From assembly GCF_014117325.1 (NCBI RefSeq), contig NZ_CP059732.1, positions 868,001 to 932,000 on the forward strand: 64,000 nt of DNA, given 5' to 3'. Shown piece by piece: positions 44,156 to 53,480 of this stretch. The notes under the pieces are model-generated. The model saw nothing but the letters and a program-made list of their open reading frames with translations. It was not told where the DNA came from and did no database searches. Every line of letters starts with the position of its first letter. Position 1 is the stretch's first letter. The DNA comes from Spirosoma foliorum (GTDB lineage Bacteria > Bacteroidota > Bacteroidia > Cytophagales > Spirosomataceae). Both the position numbers and the translations under genes were made by a program.

Positions 44156-45335
44156 ATGAAATATGTATATCTATTGCTGAATTTGCTAACTGTAATAGCG
44201 GCTATAGCACAACCGGATTTAGACTTTCAAACCACACAAGGGGGGGTGGACTACTACTTCCTTATCAAAATCATATACTGCTGTCGGTACACCTGCTACT
44301 AACGTAACAGTATCAGTAGGCGGAACCACTAGCGGTTTACAAACTAATTCTCCTCAAGCCTTTAGTCGAGGGCTCCAACTGGCTGTTAACCATACGTCTA
44401 ACTCGGCTTGCGTTGCTGTAACGATCACCTTTAACCCCGGCTTACAAGATGTACGATTTAGAGTGTTGAACATCGATCGGGGAGCTGCCAATGGTGCTAA
44501 TTATGATTTTATCGATCAGGTTACCGTAAGCGGAATGAATGGGGCTGGAAGCGTCAGCCCAACTATTAGTGCTTCTGGTTCAGCCGGGACATATTCCAGT
44601 ATTTCGGGTAATACAATTACTGGCACTGGTGATGCACCTGCCTCTGCTTCCGACCCTGGAAATCTGGTTGTTTTTTCAGGGGCAGTTACTCAAATCACGA
44701 TTAATTACTGCAATAATGCAGCGCAGACCATTGCTAACCCTGGTGCGCAGACCATCACTATTGAGGACTTATCCTGGAGTGGCCCTTTACCCGTTCATCT
44801 TATTTCGTTTGATGGAAAAACAGTTGGTAACCAGGTCGCATTGACTTGGGAAACCGCTTGGGAGCAGAATAGTGATTACTTCGAGGTTCAGCGCAGTCAG
44901 GACGCGCGGGAGTTTTCGACGCTGGCGCGTGTACCGGCTATGGGGCAGTCAGACCGCAAAGAATTATATTCAGTGCTGGATACGGAGCCATTAAATGGCA
45001 TAAATTATTATCGACTAAAACAGGCTGATTTTGGGGCAGATCAGGGGGTGACCTATTCTCAAATCATTTCAGTTACGCTCGATGATATAACCCCTGATCT
45101 AAAAATTACTGAAAACCCGTTGAAGGGCGATCAGATTCAGGTTAGGTTTCGAAATATGGAATCCCAGACGCTATCTTTACAAACAAGTTTTGGCTTATCA
45201 ATTCCCATTCATATTAGCAAAGAATCGGAGACAAGTGCCGTTCTGACACCAACTCAACGGCTAGCTCCCGGTTTATACTTGGTCAGTGGCTATCAAGGGG
45301 CGCATCGATTGACTGCCAAAGTTTTAGTTTTATAA
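44156..45335 (+). pseudogene. T9SS surface protein broken by a frameshift at a G7 tract (possibly phase-variable)
   Basis: ATG 44156 opens with a signal peptide (MKYVYLLLNLLTVIAAIAQ) and then reads QPDLDFQTTQGG up to G7 at 44240-44246. In this frame translation stops about 20 codons after the tract. Shifting +1 (equivalent to G6) gives TTTSLSKSYTAVG... and runs without a stop through 44463 to 45335. The restored protein has a beta-sandwich module, then LPVHLISFDGKTVGNQ with LTWETAWEQNSDYFEVQRS, a segment common in T9SS cargo, and ends with PGLYLVSGYQGAHRLTAKVLVL, a type A-like sorting domain. It is exported and surface-bound when in frame. The break may be real (a switch), a recent mutation, or a base-count error. 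Confidence 0.75.
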
Positions 45336-45415
45336 AGACATTTAGTACACTCCCGTGTTCAACTAGCGAGCTTCAGGTTGTATACTGATGTAATATAAGT
45401 GTCCTTTGAGATGGA

Positions 45416-46357
45416 ATGAAACAAGTCCTCATCTTAACCGGTCTGAGCGGGAGCGGTAAAACAACCTTTGCCCGGCAATTCTGCGCCGAAAATCCAAACT
45501 GGCTGCGTGTCAATCGCGATGATCTCCGACGCAGTCTATTGTCGGTATCCCTTCAGGAGTATTGGACTACCTGGCCCGACCGGGAAAAAGATCGTCTTGA
45601 AAGTCTGGTCAGTGAAATGCAGAAAACAGCTATTCTGGATGGTTTAACACGGGGTTGGTATATTGTAATCGATAACACAACGCTAAAACTGAAGTACATC
45701 AACGAATACCGGAATCTACTTGCTAGCCATTTTGATGAGGTTAAAATCCAATACAAACTGATTGAAACCCCTACTGACGAATGCATTCGTCGCGACCAGA
45801 ATCGACCTGATTCGGTAGGAGAGGCCGTGATTCGGATGCAAGCAGAAAAGCTTACTGTCCTGAAGAAGATTTTCAAATTCCGCCCTGAAACGCTAACACG
45901 AAACCCTGTTTTTCAGCGACTCCAGGACGAGACATTACCCCATTGCGTGTTGGTTGACATTGACGGAACAGTGGCAAAACGAGGAGATCGCTCTCCGTTT
46001 GATTGGCGTCGAGTGGGTATCGATACACCCAAGTGGCCGATTATTAATCTGGTGAAATCATTACAAATATCAGGCTACACCATTATATTTCTTTCGGGCC
46101 GCGACGCTGTTTGCCGCTCCGAAACGATAAGCTGGCTTAATCATTATTTTGGCTGGAAAGCAGAAGACTATCAGTTGTTTATGCGCCCGCAACAGGACAA
46201 TCGGAAGGATGTCGACATCAAATATGAACTGTTCGAACAGCATATTCTTGGCCATTACTACGTCGAGCTCGTAGTTGACGACCGCCAGCAAGTCGTAGAT
46301 ATGTGGCGACGACAGCTTGGCCTAACCTGCGTGCAGGTGAATTATGGGGATTTTTGA
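45416..46357 (+). CDS. T4-type polynucleotide kinase/3'-phosphatase
   Basis: 313 residues. The N-terminal kinase has the P-loop GLSGSGKTT (9-17) and NRDDLRRSL, the 5'-OH acceptor site. The C-terminal HAD phosphatase has VDIDGTVAKRGDRSPFD (Asp near 181), FLSGRDAVCRSE and ELVVDDRQQVVDMWRR. The order kinase-then-phosphatase and the ending CVQVNYGDF match phage T4 Pnkp, a repair enzyme that restores 5'-phosphate and 3'-OH to broken tRNA or DNA. No ligase partner is nearby. The next genes downstream, on the other strand, include a nucleotidyltransferase with a toxin-like look, which suggests a nucleic-acid damage/repair setting. Confidence 0.9.
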   Translation: MKQVLILTGLSGSGKTTFARQFCAENPNWLRVNRDDLRRSLLSVSLQEYWTTWPDREKDRLESLVSEMQKTAILDGLTRGWYIVIDNTTLKLKYINEYRNLLASHFDEVKIQYKLIETPTDECIRRDQNRPDSVGEAVIRMQAEKLTVLKKIFKFRPETLTRNPVFQRLQDETLPHCVLVDIDGTVAKRGDRSPFDWRRVGIDTPKWPIINLVKSLQISGYTIIFLSGRDAVCRSETISWLNHYFGWKAEDYQLFMRPQQDNRKDVDIKYELFEQHILGHYYVELVVDDRQQVVDMWRRQLGLTCVQVNYGDF

Positions 46358-46405
46358 GGGAAGATTTTTAAGGTGTTAGAAAATTCTACTCTTATCAATA
46401 GAGTA

Positions 46406-46648
46406 TCAAGCGGCTTGTTCGGTAAAGTGTAATTCTGCTCGAATTGTGCCTTTGGCTTCAAGAAGGCGGGATAAGGTAGCTAAATTAGCTTCGCGCAAAT
46501 CAATATATTGTTGCACATAAGATCCTGCATCTCCAATTGAGCGATGACGATTAATGATATCGCTGTCTCGTTCAATCAGTGTCAACAGCCGTGCTATAGC
46601 TCCCGCCCGTAATTCAGTGTCCTCCAGAATTTGCTCTAATTCATTCAT
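46406..46648 (-). CDS. Small helical partner protein of the nucleotidyltransferase
   Basis: 80 residues, all helix, acidic at the N-terminus (MNELEQILEDTELRAGAIARLL) and with a C-terminal HFTEQAA. It begins 4 bases after the nucleotidyltransferase stop, so both lie in one operon. Two-gene units of a DUF6932-like nucleotidyltransferase and a small helical protein behave like toxin-antitoxin or regulator pairs in other genomes. No family name for this protein is recognised. Confidence 0.55.
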   Translation of the reverse strand: MNELEQILEDTELRAGAIARLLTLIERDSDIINRHRSIGDAGSYVQQYIDLREANLATLSRLLEAKGTIRAELHFTEQAA

Positions 46649-46652
46649 GAGT

Positions 46653-47123
46653 TTAAAAATTAAGTTGAACTATTCCTTTTTTCCGTCCTGCCAAACTAAT
46701 GCCAAAATCCTGTAGCCAACGCAGTCGATCAGATTCGTACCAATTACGCTGTCGATGATCTTCTGGATAAACCTGCACAAAATAACCATCTATAAGTTTA
46801 TTGGGCAGAAAGCGCTGCTGCCGAAAAAAAGCAGCTTGTTCTTCATGACGTGTGTAACAATCAGCATCTAGAAAAATAACGAAATCAATATCGGATGGGT
46901 TTGTTTTTCGGGTTATAAAACTACCGTCAACCCAGACAAAAAACTCTTCATTTGCGGTTATTCTGAAATTGGTTACATGCATTAAAAATGTGTCAAACAA
47001 CAGACTTCTTCTCTCCGAATCAGGAAACGCTGTTACAAACGCTTGTTTAAACTCTTCGATGGTGAGCGTAATAACAGTGTAAGGTTGCAGATTTCCATGA
47101 ACATCAAATTCGATAGAGGGCAT
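46653..47123 (-). CDS. DUF6932-like nucleotidyltransferase
   Basis: 156 residues. WVDGSFITRKTNPSDIDFVIFLD (64-86, given here as pieces) has Gly67-Ser68 and Asp78-x-Asp80, the metal and nucleotide site of Pol-beta-type nucleotidyltransferases. The size and the preceding helix (IEEFKQAFVTAFPDSERR) fit DUF6932 proteins. Members of this group can modify tRNA or protein by transferring nucleotides, in toxin-antitoxin or antiphage settings; here the target is unknown. It overlaps nothing and is followed by the small helical protein. Convergent with the Pnkp gene. Confidence 0.7.
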   Translation of the reverse strand: MPSIEFDVHGNLQPYTVITLTIEEFKQAFVTAFPDSERRSLLFDTFLMHVTNFRITANEEFFVWVDGSFITRKTNPSDIDFVIFLDADCYTRHEEQAAFFRQQRFLPNKLIDGYFVQVYPEDHRQRNWYESDRLRWLQDFGISLAGRKKGIVQLNF

Positions 47124-47307
47124 AAAAATAGTTTAAAACGCAACAATCAAGTATATATCCAAATATAGTAAAACTTGTGGGCGATACGTCCATAAGCCAT
47201 CTTCAGTTCCATTCACCTAGTTTCTAGCAAACTAAACCTATTTTCGCCCCATCTTTGTTATCCTAATAGAAGAATATGTAATACGGCGTTGAGTTCTGAG
47301 TTTATTC

Positions 47308-47339
47308 ACTCATTCACTCATTCGCTCAATCACTCATTG
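47308..47339. repeat. Imperfect tandem repeat of cactcatt before NAD synthetase
   Basis: The unit cactcatt is repeated four times with small changes (cactcattcactcattcgctcaatcactcatt). It lies 6 bases before the nadE start and could change length by slippage. The 223-base gap 47124-47345 holds no other feature. Confidence 0.7.
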
Positions 47340-47345
47340 TACTAC

Positions 47346-49430
47346 ATGAAACTCCTTAAAGTAGCCGCTGGTGTTCTGAATCAAATCCCACTTGCCTGGG
47401 AGCACAATAAAAAAAATATTATCAATGCCATCGAGGAAGCCCAGAAGCAGAATATTAGTCTGCTGTGTCTGACCGAATTGTGTATTTCGGGCTATGGCTG
47501 TGAGGATGCGTTTTTTGCCCAGAATACCATCGACCAGTCGATTGCGTCGCTGCTGGATATCGTTCAATATACCAATGACATTGCCGTGGCCGTTGGTCTG
47601 CCGCTTCGCCATAACAACCGAACATACGACACGGCCTGCCTGATTGCCAATAAGCGAATTCTGGGCTTTGCGGTAAAGCAAAATATGGCCAATAATGGCG
47701 TTCATTACGAAACCCGCTGGTTCCAGCCCTGGAATCCCTACGTTCGGGATGAGATCAAAATTGGCGATTTTACCTATCCATTTGGCGATCTGGTCTTCGA
47801 TTTGTCGGGCATTCGGGTTGGGTTCGAGATTTGCGAAGATGCCTGGGTCGCCAATCGGCCGGGGCGGATGTTGTACGAACGTGGGATTGATATTATCCTG
47901 AATCCGACGGCCAGCCACTTTGCATTCCTGAAATCGCAGGTGCGTGAGCGTTTCGTGGTCGATGCGTCGCGGGCATTTGGAGTAAGCTATGTGTACGCGA
48001 ATATGCTGGGCAATGAAGCCGGTCGAATGATTTACGATGGCGACGCTATGGTAGCCTCCAATGGTGAGCTGCTGGTGTCGGGACCGCGCTTGAGTTACGA
48101 AGATTTTCTGATCGTTCCGGCAGTGGTCGATGTTGAACTTACTCGCCTAAATCAGACACAAAGCCGTGGGAATATCGCCCTGGCGTACCCAAACCTCCGT
48201 GTATCGGATCGGTTCGACTGGCCCGACATTGCGCCCGTTATCCAGAAAGCCGAACTCGAAGCCTGGGAGCGGGGTGGTTATCTGAAAGAAGAAGAATTTG
48301 CTCGGGCCGTTGCCTTAGGCCTTTTCGATTATCTGCGAAAGAGTCGCTCGCAAGGGTATGTATTGTCGTTGAGTGGCGGAGCTGATTCGTCGGCTATTGC
48401 TGCGCTTGTATCTCTGATGATTCGGATGGCAGTGCAGAATCTTGGTCTGGATGGCGTCAAGAAAAAGCTTGGGTACATCAAAGCCATTCAGGATTGCGAA
48501 TCGCCCGAAGAGATGGTTGGTAAGTTACTCACGGTCATGTATCAGGGCACCGAAAACTCGTCGGACGATACGTTCAATTCGGCTAAAGAACTGGCTGATG
48601 ATATCGGAGCGACCTTCATGAATATCAACATCAATGGCCTGGTCGAAACATATCGGGGGCTAATTGAGGAGCAGTTAGGCCGAAAACTTTCCTGGGATAC
48701 CGATGATCTGGCGCTACAAAATATTCAGGCTCGGGTTCGTGCCCCAAGTATCTGGATGCTGGCCAATCTGAATAATGCGTTGCTGCTCACGACCTCGAAC
48801 CGCTCCGAAGCGGCCGTTGGCTATGCGACGATGGATGGTGACACAGCAGGTAGTATTTCGCCCATCACGGGAATCGATAAGCATTTTCTGCGGGGCTGGT
48901 TGCGCTGGCTCGAAACGGTTGGCCTGAACGTAAAAAACGAATCAACCCCCGCTGACCGTACTGGCTCGGTGATGGACGCAGCGGCATCCGATGATTTAAT
49001 CAAAGTGAAGGGACTACATGCGGTCAATAACCTGCAACCCACCGCCGAACTCCGTCCGTTAGACAAAAAGCAAACTGACGAAGATGATCTGATGGCCTAC
49101 GATGTGCTCAACTCCATCGAAGAGGCCGCTATTCGGGATAAGCAACCACCTGTTGAGGTGTTGAAACTGGTTGAGGTTCGGTACGCAGGTCGTTATGATC
49201 GGGAGAAGTTGCTGGTTTGGGTTGAGCGCTTTTTCAAACTCTGGAGCCGCAACCAGTGGAAACGTGAGCGTTACGCGCCTTCTTTCCACCTCGACGATCA
49301 TAACCTGGATCCGCGTTCGTGGTGCCGCTTCCCAATTCTATCGGGCGGCTTCGAAAAAGAACTCGCCGACATGCGCGACTGGGCTAATGAGCAGAAGCCA
49401 AGCGGGCGGAAAGGCAAGATTGGGTTTTAG
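47346..49430 (+). CDS. nadE: Glutamine-dependent NAD+ synthetase
   Basis: About 694 residues from ATG 47346 (MKLLKVAAGVLNQIP), the start used by homologues; an upstream ATG at 47289 would add a repeat-encoded tail. The nitrilase-like glutaminase domain (about 1-290) has the E-K-C triad in LCLTELCISGYG, FAVKQNMANNGV and VGFEICEDAW. The synthetase domain has the ATP loop SLSGGADSSAIAAL and later TSNRSEAAVGYAT. It turns nicotinate adenine dinucleotide into NAD+ using ATP and ammonia tunnelled from glutamine. Works in the same pathway as pncB at 27526. Confidence 0.95.
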   Translation: MKLLKVAAGVLNQIPLAWEHNKKNIINAIEEAQKQNISLLCLTELCISGYGCEDAFFAQNTIDQSIASLLDIVQYTNDIAVAVGLPLRHNNRTYDTACLIANKRILGFAVKQNMANNGVHYETRWFQPWNPYVRDEIKIGDFTYPFGDLVFDLSGIRVGFEICEDAWVANRPGRMLYERGIDIILNPTASHFAFLKSQVRERFVVDASRAFGVSYVYANMLGNEAGRMIYDGDAMVASNGELLVSGPRLSYEDFLIVPAVVDVELTRLNQTQSRGNIALAYPNLRVSDRFDWPDIAPVIQKAELEAWERGGYLKEEEFARAVALGLFDYLRKSRSQGYVLSLSGGADSSAIAALVSLMIRMAVQNLGLDGVKKKLGYIKAIQDCESPEEMVGKLLTVMYQGTENSSDDTFNSAKELADDIGATFMNININGLVETYRGLIEEQLGRKLSWDTDDLALQNIQARVRAPSIWMLANLNNALLLTTSNRSEAAVGYATMDGDTAGSISPITGIDKHFLRGWLRWLETVGLNVKNESTPADRTGSVMDAAASDDLIKVKGLHAVNNLQPTAELRPLDKKQTDEDDLMAYDVLNSIEEAAIRDKQPPVEVLKLVEVRYAGRYDREKLLVWVERFFKLWSRNQWKRERYAPSFHLDDHNLDPRSWCRFPILSGGFEKELADMRDWANEQKPSGRKGKIGF

Positions 49431-49480
49431 GTACACCCGTGTAACTTTGTAGAAAGCTAGTTTGTGAAAAAACGCTGATT

Positions 49481-50188
49481 ATGATCACGCCAGAAGAATT
49501 TCCCTATATCAAATCCTTGTACGTGAACGACTGTTACGCGTACAAGGATTTTAATATTGAACTACACGACTATGAACCGTTTAGCCATCTGATTCTGACG
49601 GGGAAAAATGGGTCTGGGAAGAGTACGATTCTGTTGAGCCTGAATTACTATTTATCTGGATGGCGAACTGGAGAAAATAGATGGTATAATGCCAGTTCTC
49701 TTTCTGAATATTTTGATATTCTACAAAGAGAAATAGATATGAATTTTAACTCATTTGGCCGTACAGATAGATATGTAAATTTGAGTAATGAGTTATTTAA
49801 GTATAAACGTATACTCCCATCAACTGCTTTACATGCAGAAAATTTTTGGCAGAAAAATAAACAACTTATCGTATATTCTTATTTCAAAGCTAAGCGAAAA
49901 GGCGATGCATTACCGGTAGAAGCTCCATCAAAAGAAACTGAGTTTACTAATAAGTTTAATTCGCTTGATTCGACGGAATTTTTTATTAGCAAATTCAAAC
50001 AGTATTTAGTCAACAGGAAGGTAGAGCAAGCGTTTAGTCAAATTGAATCACAGATTCAACAAGTTCATAATGTGCAGCTATTTTTTGATTCGCTTAAAGA
50101 TACGTTAAACAAGATTTTTGGAGGAGAATTAAAAGAGATCGAATTTGACCGCTCTACGTATGAGTTTTTTTTTGAATCTTACAGATAA
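49481..50188 (+). pseudogene. AAA ATPase of Septu-like system, N-terminal part (frameshifted at T9)
   Basis: Residues 1-235 of an AAA/OLD-like ATPase. Walker A GKNGSGKST at 41-49 in ILTGKNGSGKSTILLSLNYYL. From about 60 the sequence is AT-rich and helical, as in the coiled arm of PtuA-like ATPases. The frame ends after TYEFFFESYR because of T9 at 50165-50173. Removing one T joins this frame to the next part (EFFLNLTDNRR...). The rest of the ATPase is in 50145-50756. Role (Septu family knowledge): nucleotide sensing that controls the HNH partner. Whether the gene is off, slips at the T-run, or contains a sequencing error is not known. Confidence 0.7.
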
Positions 50189-50756
50189 TCGTAGACTTAC
50201 GTTTAATACACTTTCAGAGGGCTTTTCGGCCTTTATAAGCATCTTTATGGACTTGTTCATGCGTGTTGACCTAATCCGTAAACAAGTCAATGACTATACC
50301 TACAATCCCTGTGGTATTGTTCTAATAGATGAGCCTGAAACGCATTTACATCTTCAATTACAAGAACAGGTTCTACCGCTGTTAACGAGCCTGTTTCCTA
50401 ATATTCAATTTATTGCGGCTACGCATTCACCAGCCGTTATTGCCAGCATTAAAAACGCTACAATTTTTGATCTGACGACAAAGGAATCGCGTGGTAGTGA
50501 AGAAACTGTGGGGCGGAGTTATTCAGATTTGATGGTGTCGCATTTTGGTTTAGGGAATGAGTATTCGGAGACTGCCGATCTCATTATAAAGCAGGTTAAT
50601 GAGACGTTAAATAACCTCGCCGATAAACCTGCGGAAAGGAAAGCGGCTTTACAGAAAATCTATGATGAGAATAGCGCATATCTTTCTCCGACGCTGAAGG
50701 TAGAGCTGGAACTATTAACTATTCAACAGGAAGTACAGCAAGAAGCCGCCCGATGA
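50145..50756 (+). pseudogene. AAA ATPase of Septu-like system, C-terminal part
   Basis: The continuation of the ATPase in the +1 frame from the T9 tract. NTLSEGFSAF is the ABC-type signature region, GIVLIDEPETHLHLQLQEQ the Walker B with D-loop, and IQFIAATHSPAVIAS the H-loop, all typical of OLD/PtuA-like ATPases. The C-terminus is helical and charged. The stop overlaps the start of the HNH gene (ATGA at 50753-50756), so they form one transcript. As a separate ORF it would begin at 50145 or 50160, but it lacks a Walker A, so it is better read as the second half of one protein of about 425 residues. Confidence 0.7.
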
Positions 50757-51367
50757 TTAACGTAATTCGGGATGTTCCAGTCCCGCCTTCATTAGCTGCC
50801 AAGAAAGAGTACCGCAATCAGGAAGTACTTGAAGCTTTATTTAAAGTCTTTAGAGAAAAATGTTACCTGACAGAGAGAAAATTTGACAGTATGAATGAAA
50901 TGGAAATTGACCATTTTATTCCACAAAACGACCCTGCCAAGCCAATTTATGTTTGGGAAAACCTGTATGCAATCCATGAGAAAGCCAATAAGCAGAAACC
51001 TAAATCCATACCTGCTGGCGGTTATCTTGACCCATGTGATGCCAACGACGATGTTGAGTATGAGATTATCTATAAAGTTGAGTTTGGCGGAAATGCTTTG
51101 TTCAAGGCACGACATGAAGACAATATAAAGGCTGTTAATACTGCTAATTTATTAAACCATGTACACCGTGACTTGAAGCAGGCTATCAGTAATCGCCATC
51201 ATGAAGTGGTCAATGCTGTAGCTAAGTGGTATCATGCTAAACTTTCTGGAGACAGAGATAAAGAGTTTGAACAAGAATTGTTGCTTCGAAAATTTCTTTC
51301 CCGCGATAGCCAGTATACCATGCTTATGCGGGCAATTGAGGTAGTTCCCTCCGAATTCTTCGACTAA
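50753..51367 (+). CDS. HNH endonuclease of Septu-like system (PtuB-like)
   Basis: 204 residues. The HNH core reads MEIDHFIPQN (Asp-His), then WENLYAIHEKANKQKP with the Asn and Lys of the second half, separated by about 15 residues. The upstream FREKCYLTERKF fits the strand before the core. The remainder is helical. Family knowledge: in Septu, PtuA (ATPase) and PtuB (HNH nuclease) act together against phages by cutting nucleic acid. The gene is coupled to the ATPase by an ATGA overlap. It is 11 bases before an EamA transporter gene. The protein itself is intact, so a leaky or slipped ATPase could still supply a complex. Confidence 0.75.
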   Translation: MINVIRDVPVPPSLAAKKEYRNQEVLEALFKVFREKCYLTERKFDSMNEMEIDHFIPQNDPAKPIYVWENLYAIHEKANKQKPKSIPAGGYLDPCDANDDVEYEIIYKVEFGGNALFKARHEDNIKAVNTANLLNHVHRDLKQAISNRHHEVVNAVAKWYHAKLSGDRDKEFEQELLLRKFLSRDSQYTMLMRAIEVVPSEFFD

Positions 51368-51378
51368 GCCGGGTATTT

Positions 51379-52248
51379 ATGAAACAACTTATTCCCGGCC
51401 TTCTCTTTGCGGCACTTTGGGCTTCGGCTTCGGTTGCAACCAAATTTGGTGTGCAATCGGTGCATCCGTTGATTCTGGCTAACGTACGTTTTTTCATCGC
51501 TGGTGGCGGGATGCTCCTGTTTGCGTATGGCATCCAGCGAACGAAAAACGCCTGGCCTACGCGTGTAGAATTTCGTCAGTTAGCGATCTTTTCATTGCTC
51601 AATACAACAATTTACCTCGGCGCGTTTGTGCTGGCGCTGAAACAGGTATCGGCGGGTATTGGGAGCTTATCAACGGCCACCAATCCTTTATTTATTGCCT
51701 TATTATCAGCAATCTGGTTGCGTCGGCGACCGCAATTGAATGAATTAGGAGGATTGTTTCTGGGAATTTTAGGCGTCGGGATTGCGACGTATCCGCTGCT
51801 GCAAACTAGTTATGCCACCGTTGAGGGCTTATTAATTCTGCTGTTTGGTATGATCTCCGTATCGGCAGCAACGGTTTATTATGCCAGCATCCAGTGGCGA
51901 TTGCCTAACTTGGTCATCAATGGTTGGCAGGTATTGTTGGGTGGCTTTCAACTGCTCCCGTTTACTGTGCTACTGGGCGTGCTTGAGCCTACGACATTCA
52001 GCAACTCCCATTATGATCTACGTTTTTGGGGAGCGGTACTCTGGCTGATTTTACCCGTCTCGGTAGCAGCCCTGCAACTATGGTTCTATCTCGTTCGGCA
52101 AGACGCCATCCGGGCTTCGCTGTGGCTATTCCTTTGCCCGATATTCGGTTTTGCGTATTCGTATCTGCTCATGAACGAACCCATCACTCTGTATACTGTT
52201 GCAGGGACAGGGCTGGTTATTTGTGGGCTTTGGTTGGGAAGGAAATAG
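51379..52248 (+). CDS. EamA/DMT-family transporter
   Basis: 289 residues with ten hydrophobic segments in two similar halves (EamA domains at about 1-135 and 145-285). N-terminal ASASVATKFGVQSVHPLILANVRF is typical. It exports or imports small metabolites such as amino acids; the substrate is unknown. It follows the HNH gene by 11 bases but has different composition, so it need not belong to the same system. A perfect 29-bp arm hairpin begins at its stop codon. Confidence 0.88.
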   Translation: MKQLIPGLLFAALWASASVATKFGVQSVHPLILANVRFFIAGGGMLLFAYGIQRTKNAWPTRVEFRQLAIFSLLNTTIYLGAFVLALKQVSAGIGSLSTATNPLFIALLSAIWLRRRPQLNELGGLFLGILGVGIATYPLLQTSYATVEGLLILLFGMISVSAATVYYASIQWRLPNLVINGWQVLLGGFQLLPFTVLLGVLEPTTFSNSHYDLRFWGAVLWLILPVSVAALQLWFYLVRQDAIRASLWLFLCPIFGFAYSYLLMNEPITLYTVAGTGLVICGLWLGRK

Positions 52249-52324
52249 GTTTATGGTATTTTGTTTACGGTGGCTGACGCATGAGTTGCTTTCGCCAGCC
52301 ACCGTAAACAAAATACCATAAACC
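52248..52324. repeat. Perfect 29-bp arm hairpin between convergent genes
   Basis: Arms 52248-52276 and 52296-52324 are exact reverse complements with a 19-base loop. The left arm begins in the last base of the EamA stop codon, and the right arm ends 10 bases before the OmpA gene stop. An ataaacc word is duplicated at the right end. It can act as bidirectional terminator without a U-run, or as a repeat of other origin. Confidence 0.95.
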
Positions 52325-52334
52325 ATAAACCTCC

Positions 52335-53276
52335 CTACTCTTTCAACACCGTCATTTCAACCCGTCGGTTAAGTCTCCGGGTGTTTTCTGAATTATTGCT
52401 TGCTATAGGGCGGGTTGGCCCATAACCACGTGTAGCAACCCGATTTGCGGTAACACCATTCTTTACCAAATAATCTTTCACAAGCTCTACGCGCTGTTTC
52501 GAGAGCTTAAGATTCTCATCAAAATCGCCCTGGTTATCGGTATGCCCTGCTAACTCAATGACAGCGGTTGGATGATCGCGCATAAAGCCCAGGAGTTGCT
52601 CTAAAGCGGGTTGAGCATCGGGTAGTAGTTCCGCTTTGCTTTGAACAAACTGGAGAGCCTGTAACTGGGTTGTTGTGCCAGCCGCTGCCACAATAGGCGG
52701 TGGTGTATAAATCACTTTTGCATCGAGTGTCTTGGGTGGCGCTATGCGAGACGTTTGAACAACCGATGTGTTACTAGCCGCTGGTTGCTCAGATACCGGT
52801 GGCGTTGTAGCAGGACGCGTAATCGGAGGAGAGACTACCGTTGTTGCTGCCGTATGAACCGGGGAAGGGGCTGTCTTTGCGCTGGGTGGTTTTATGCCAC
52901 TGCGATACAACAGGGTTGGTATTGTCTTATGCAGCGTAGTAACATTTGGATCTGAGAATACCTGCTGTTCATCAACATCAGCATAACCTTCTGCTTTTAT
53001 TGTGACAATATAAGATTGCTTTGGGTCGAGGAGGAGTTGGTAGACGCCAGCTGTATTGGTGACTTGTTGAGTTCGAACAATGCCTTCCTGACTTTTCGCC
53101 AGAACAGTGGCCCCCACAATGGGTTGTTTGGTCTGTCCATCCAGTATTGTTCCATTAACAAGCGCCGTTCTGCCGGTTGGGGCAACTTGGTGTTGTGGTT
53201 GTGCCCAGCTTATGGATGGCGCTACATTACTCAGGCACAGGCCTCCGAAAACTACTATATACTTTGTCCAATTCAT
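52335..53276 (-). CDS. OmpA-family outer-membrane protein with carboxypeptidase-regulatory-like domain
   Basis: 313 residues: signal peptide (ending SWAQ), CarboxypepD_reg-like beta-sandwich at about 40-115 (VNGTILDGQTKQPIVGATV), a Pro/Thr-rich linker (about 130-200) and a C-terminal OmpA domain (about 205-311). That domain has IELAGHTDNQGDFDENLKLSKQR and the peptidoglycan-binding ATRGYGPTRP. It anchors to peptidoglycan from the outer membrane side and supports the envelope. It has no beta-barrel. Convergent with the EamA gene. Confidence 0.85.
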   Translation of the reverse strand: MNWTKYIVVFGGLCLSNVAPSISWAQPQHQVAPTGRTALVNGTILDGQTKQPIVGATVLAKSQEGIVRTQQVTNTAGVYQLLLDPKQSYIVTIKAEGYADVDEQQVFSDPNVTTLHKTIPTLLYRSGIKPPSAKTAPSPVHTAATTVVSPPITRPATTPPVSEQPAASNTSVVQTSRIAPPKTLDAKVIYTPPPIVAAAGTTTQLQALQFVQSKAELLPDAQPALEQLLGFMRDHPTAVIELAGHTDNQGDFDENLKLSKQRVELVKDYLVKNGVTANRVATRGYGPTRPIASNNSENTRRLNRRVEMTVLKE

Positions 53277-53480
53277 ACTTTAGAAGCAACGTTGAAACGT
53301 GTATCAAAAGTACGTCTAAATACCCGAAAGTTACTTATCGGCCCTGCCTGGTATGACTTGATTTTTGCTAACTTTTTAGGCCTCAAAAATGATACGTATT
53401 AATCTGATTTTCAGTTAGTTGTGTAGTGAAAATTACGACTCAAAAATGAACGCAAAAATGCTTATTTTCGTTAGTATTGT

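Noticed and set aside
47289-47345. Upstream extension of NAD synthetase
   Set aside because: It is encoded by the cactcatt repeat; homologues start at MKLLKVA.
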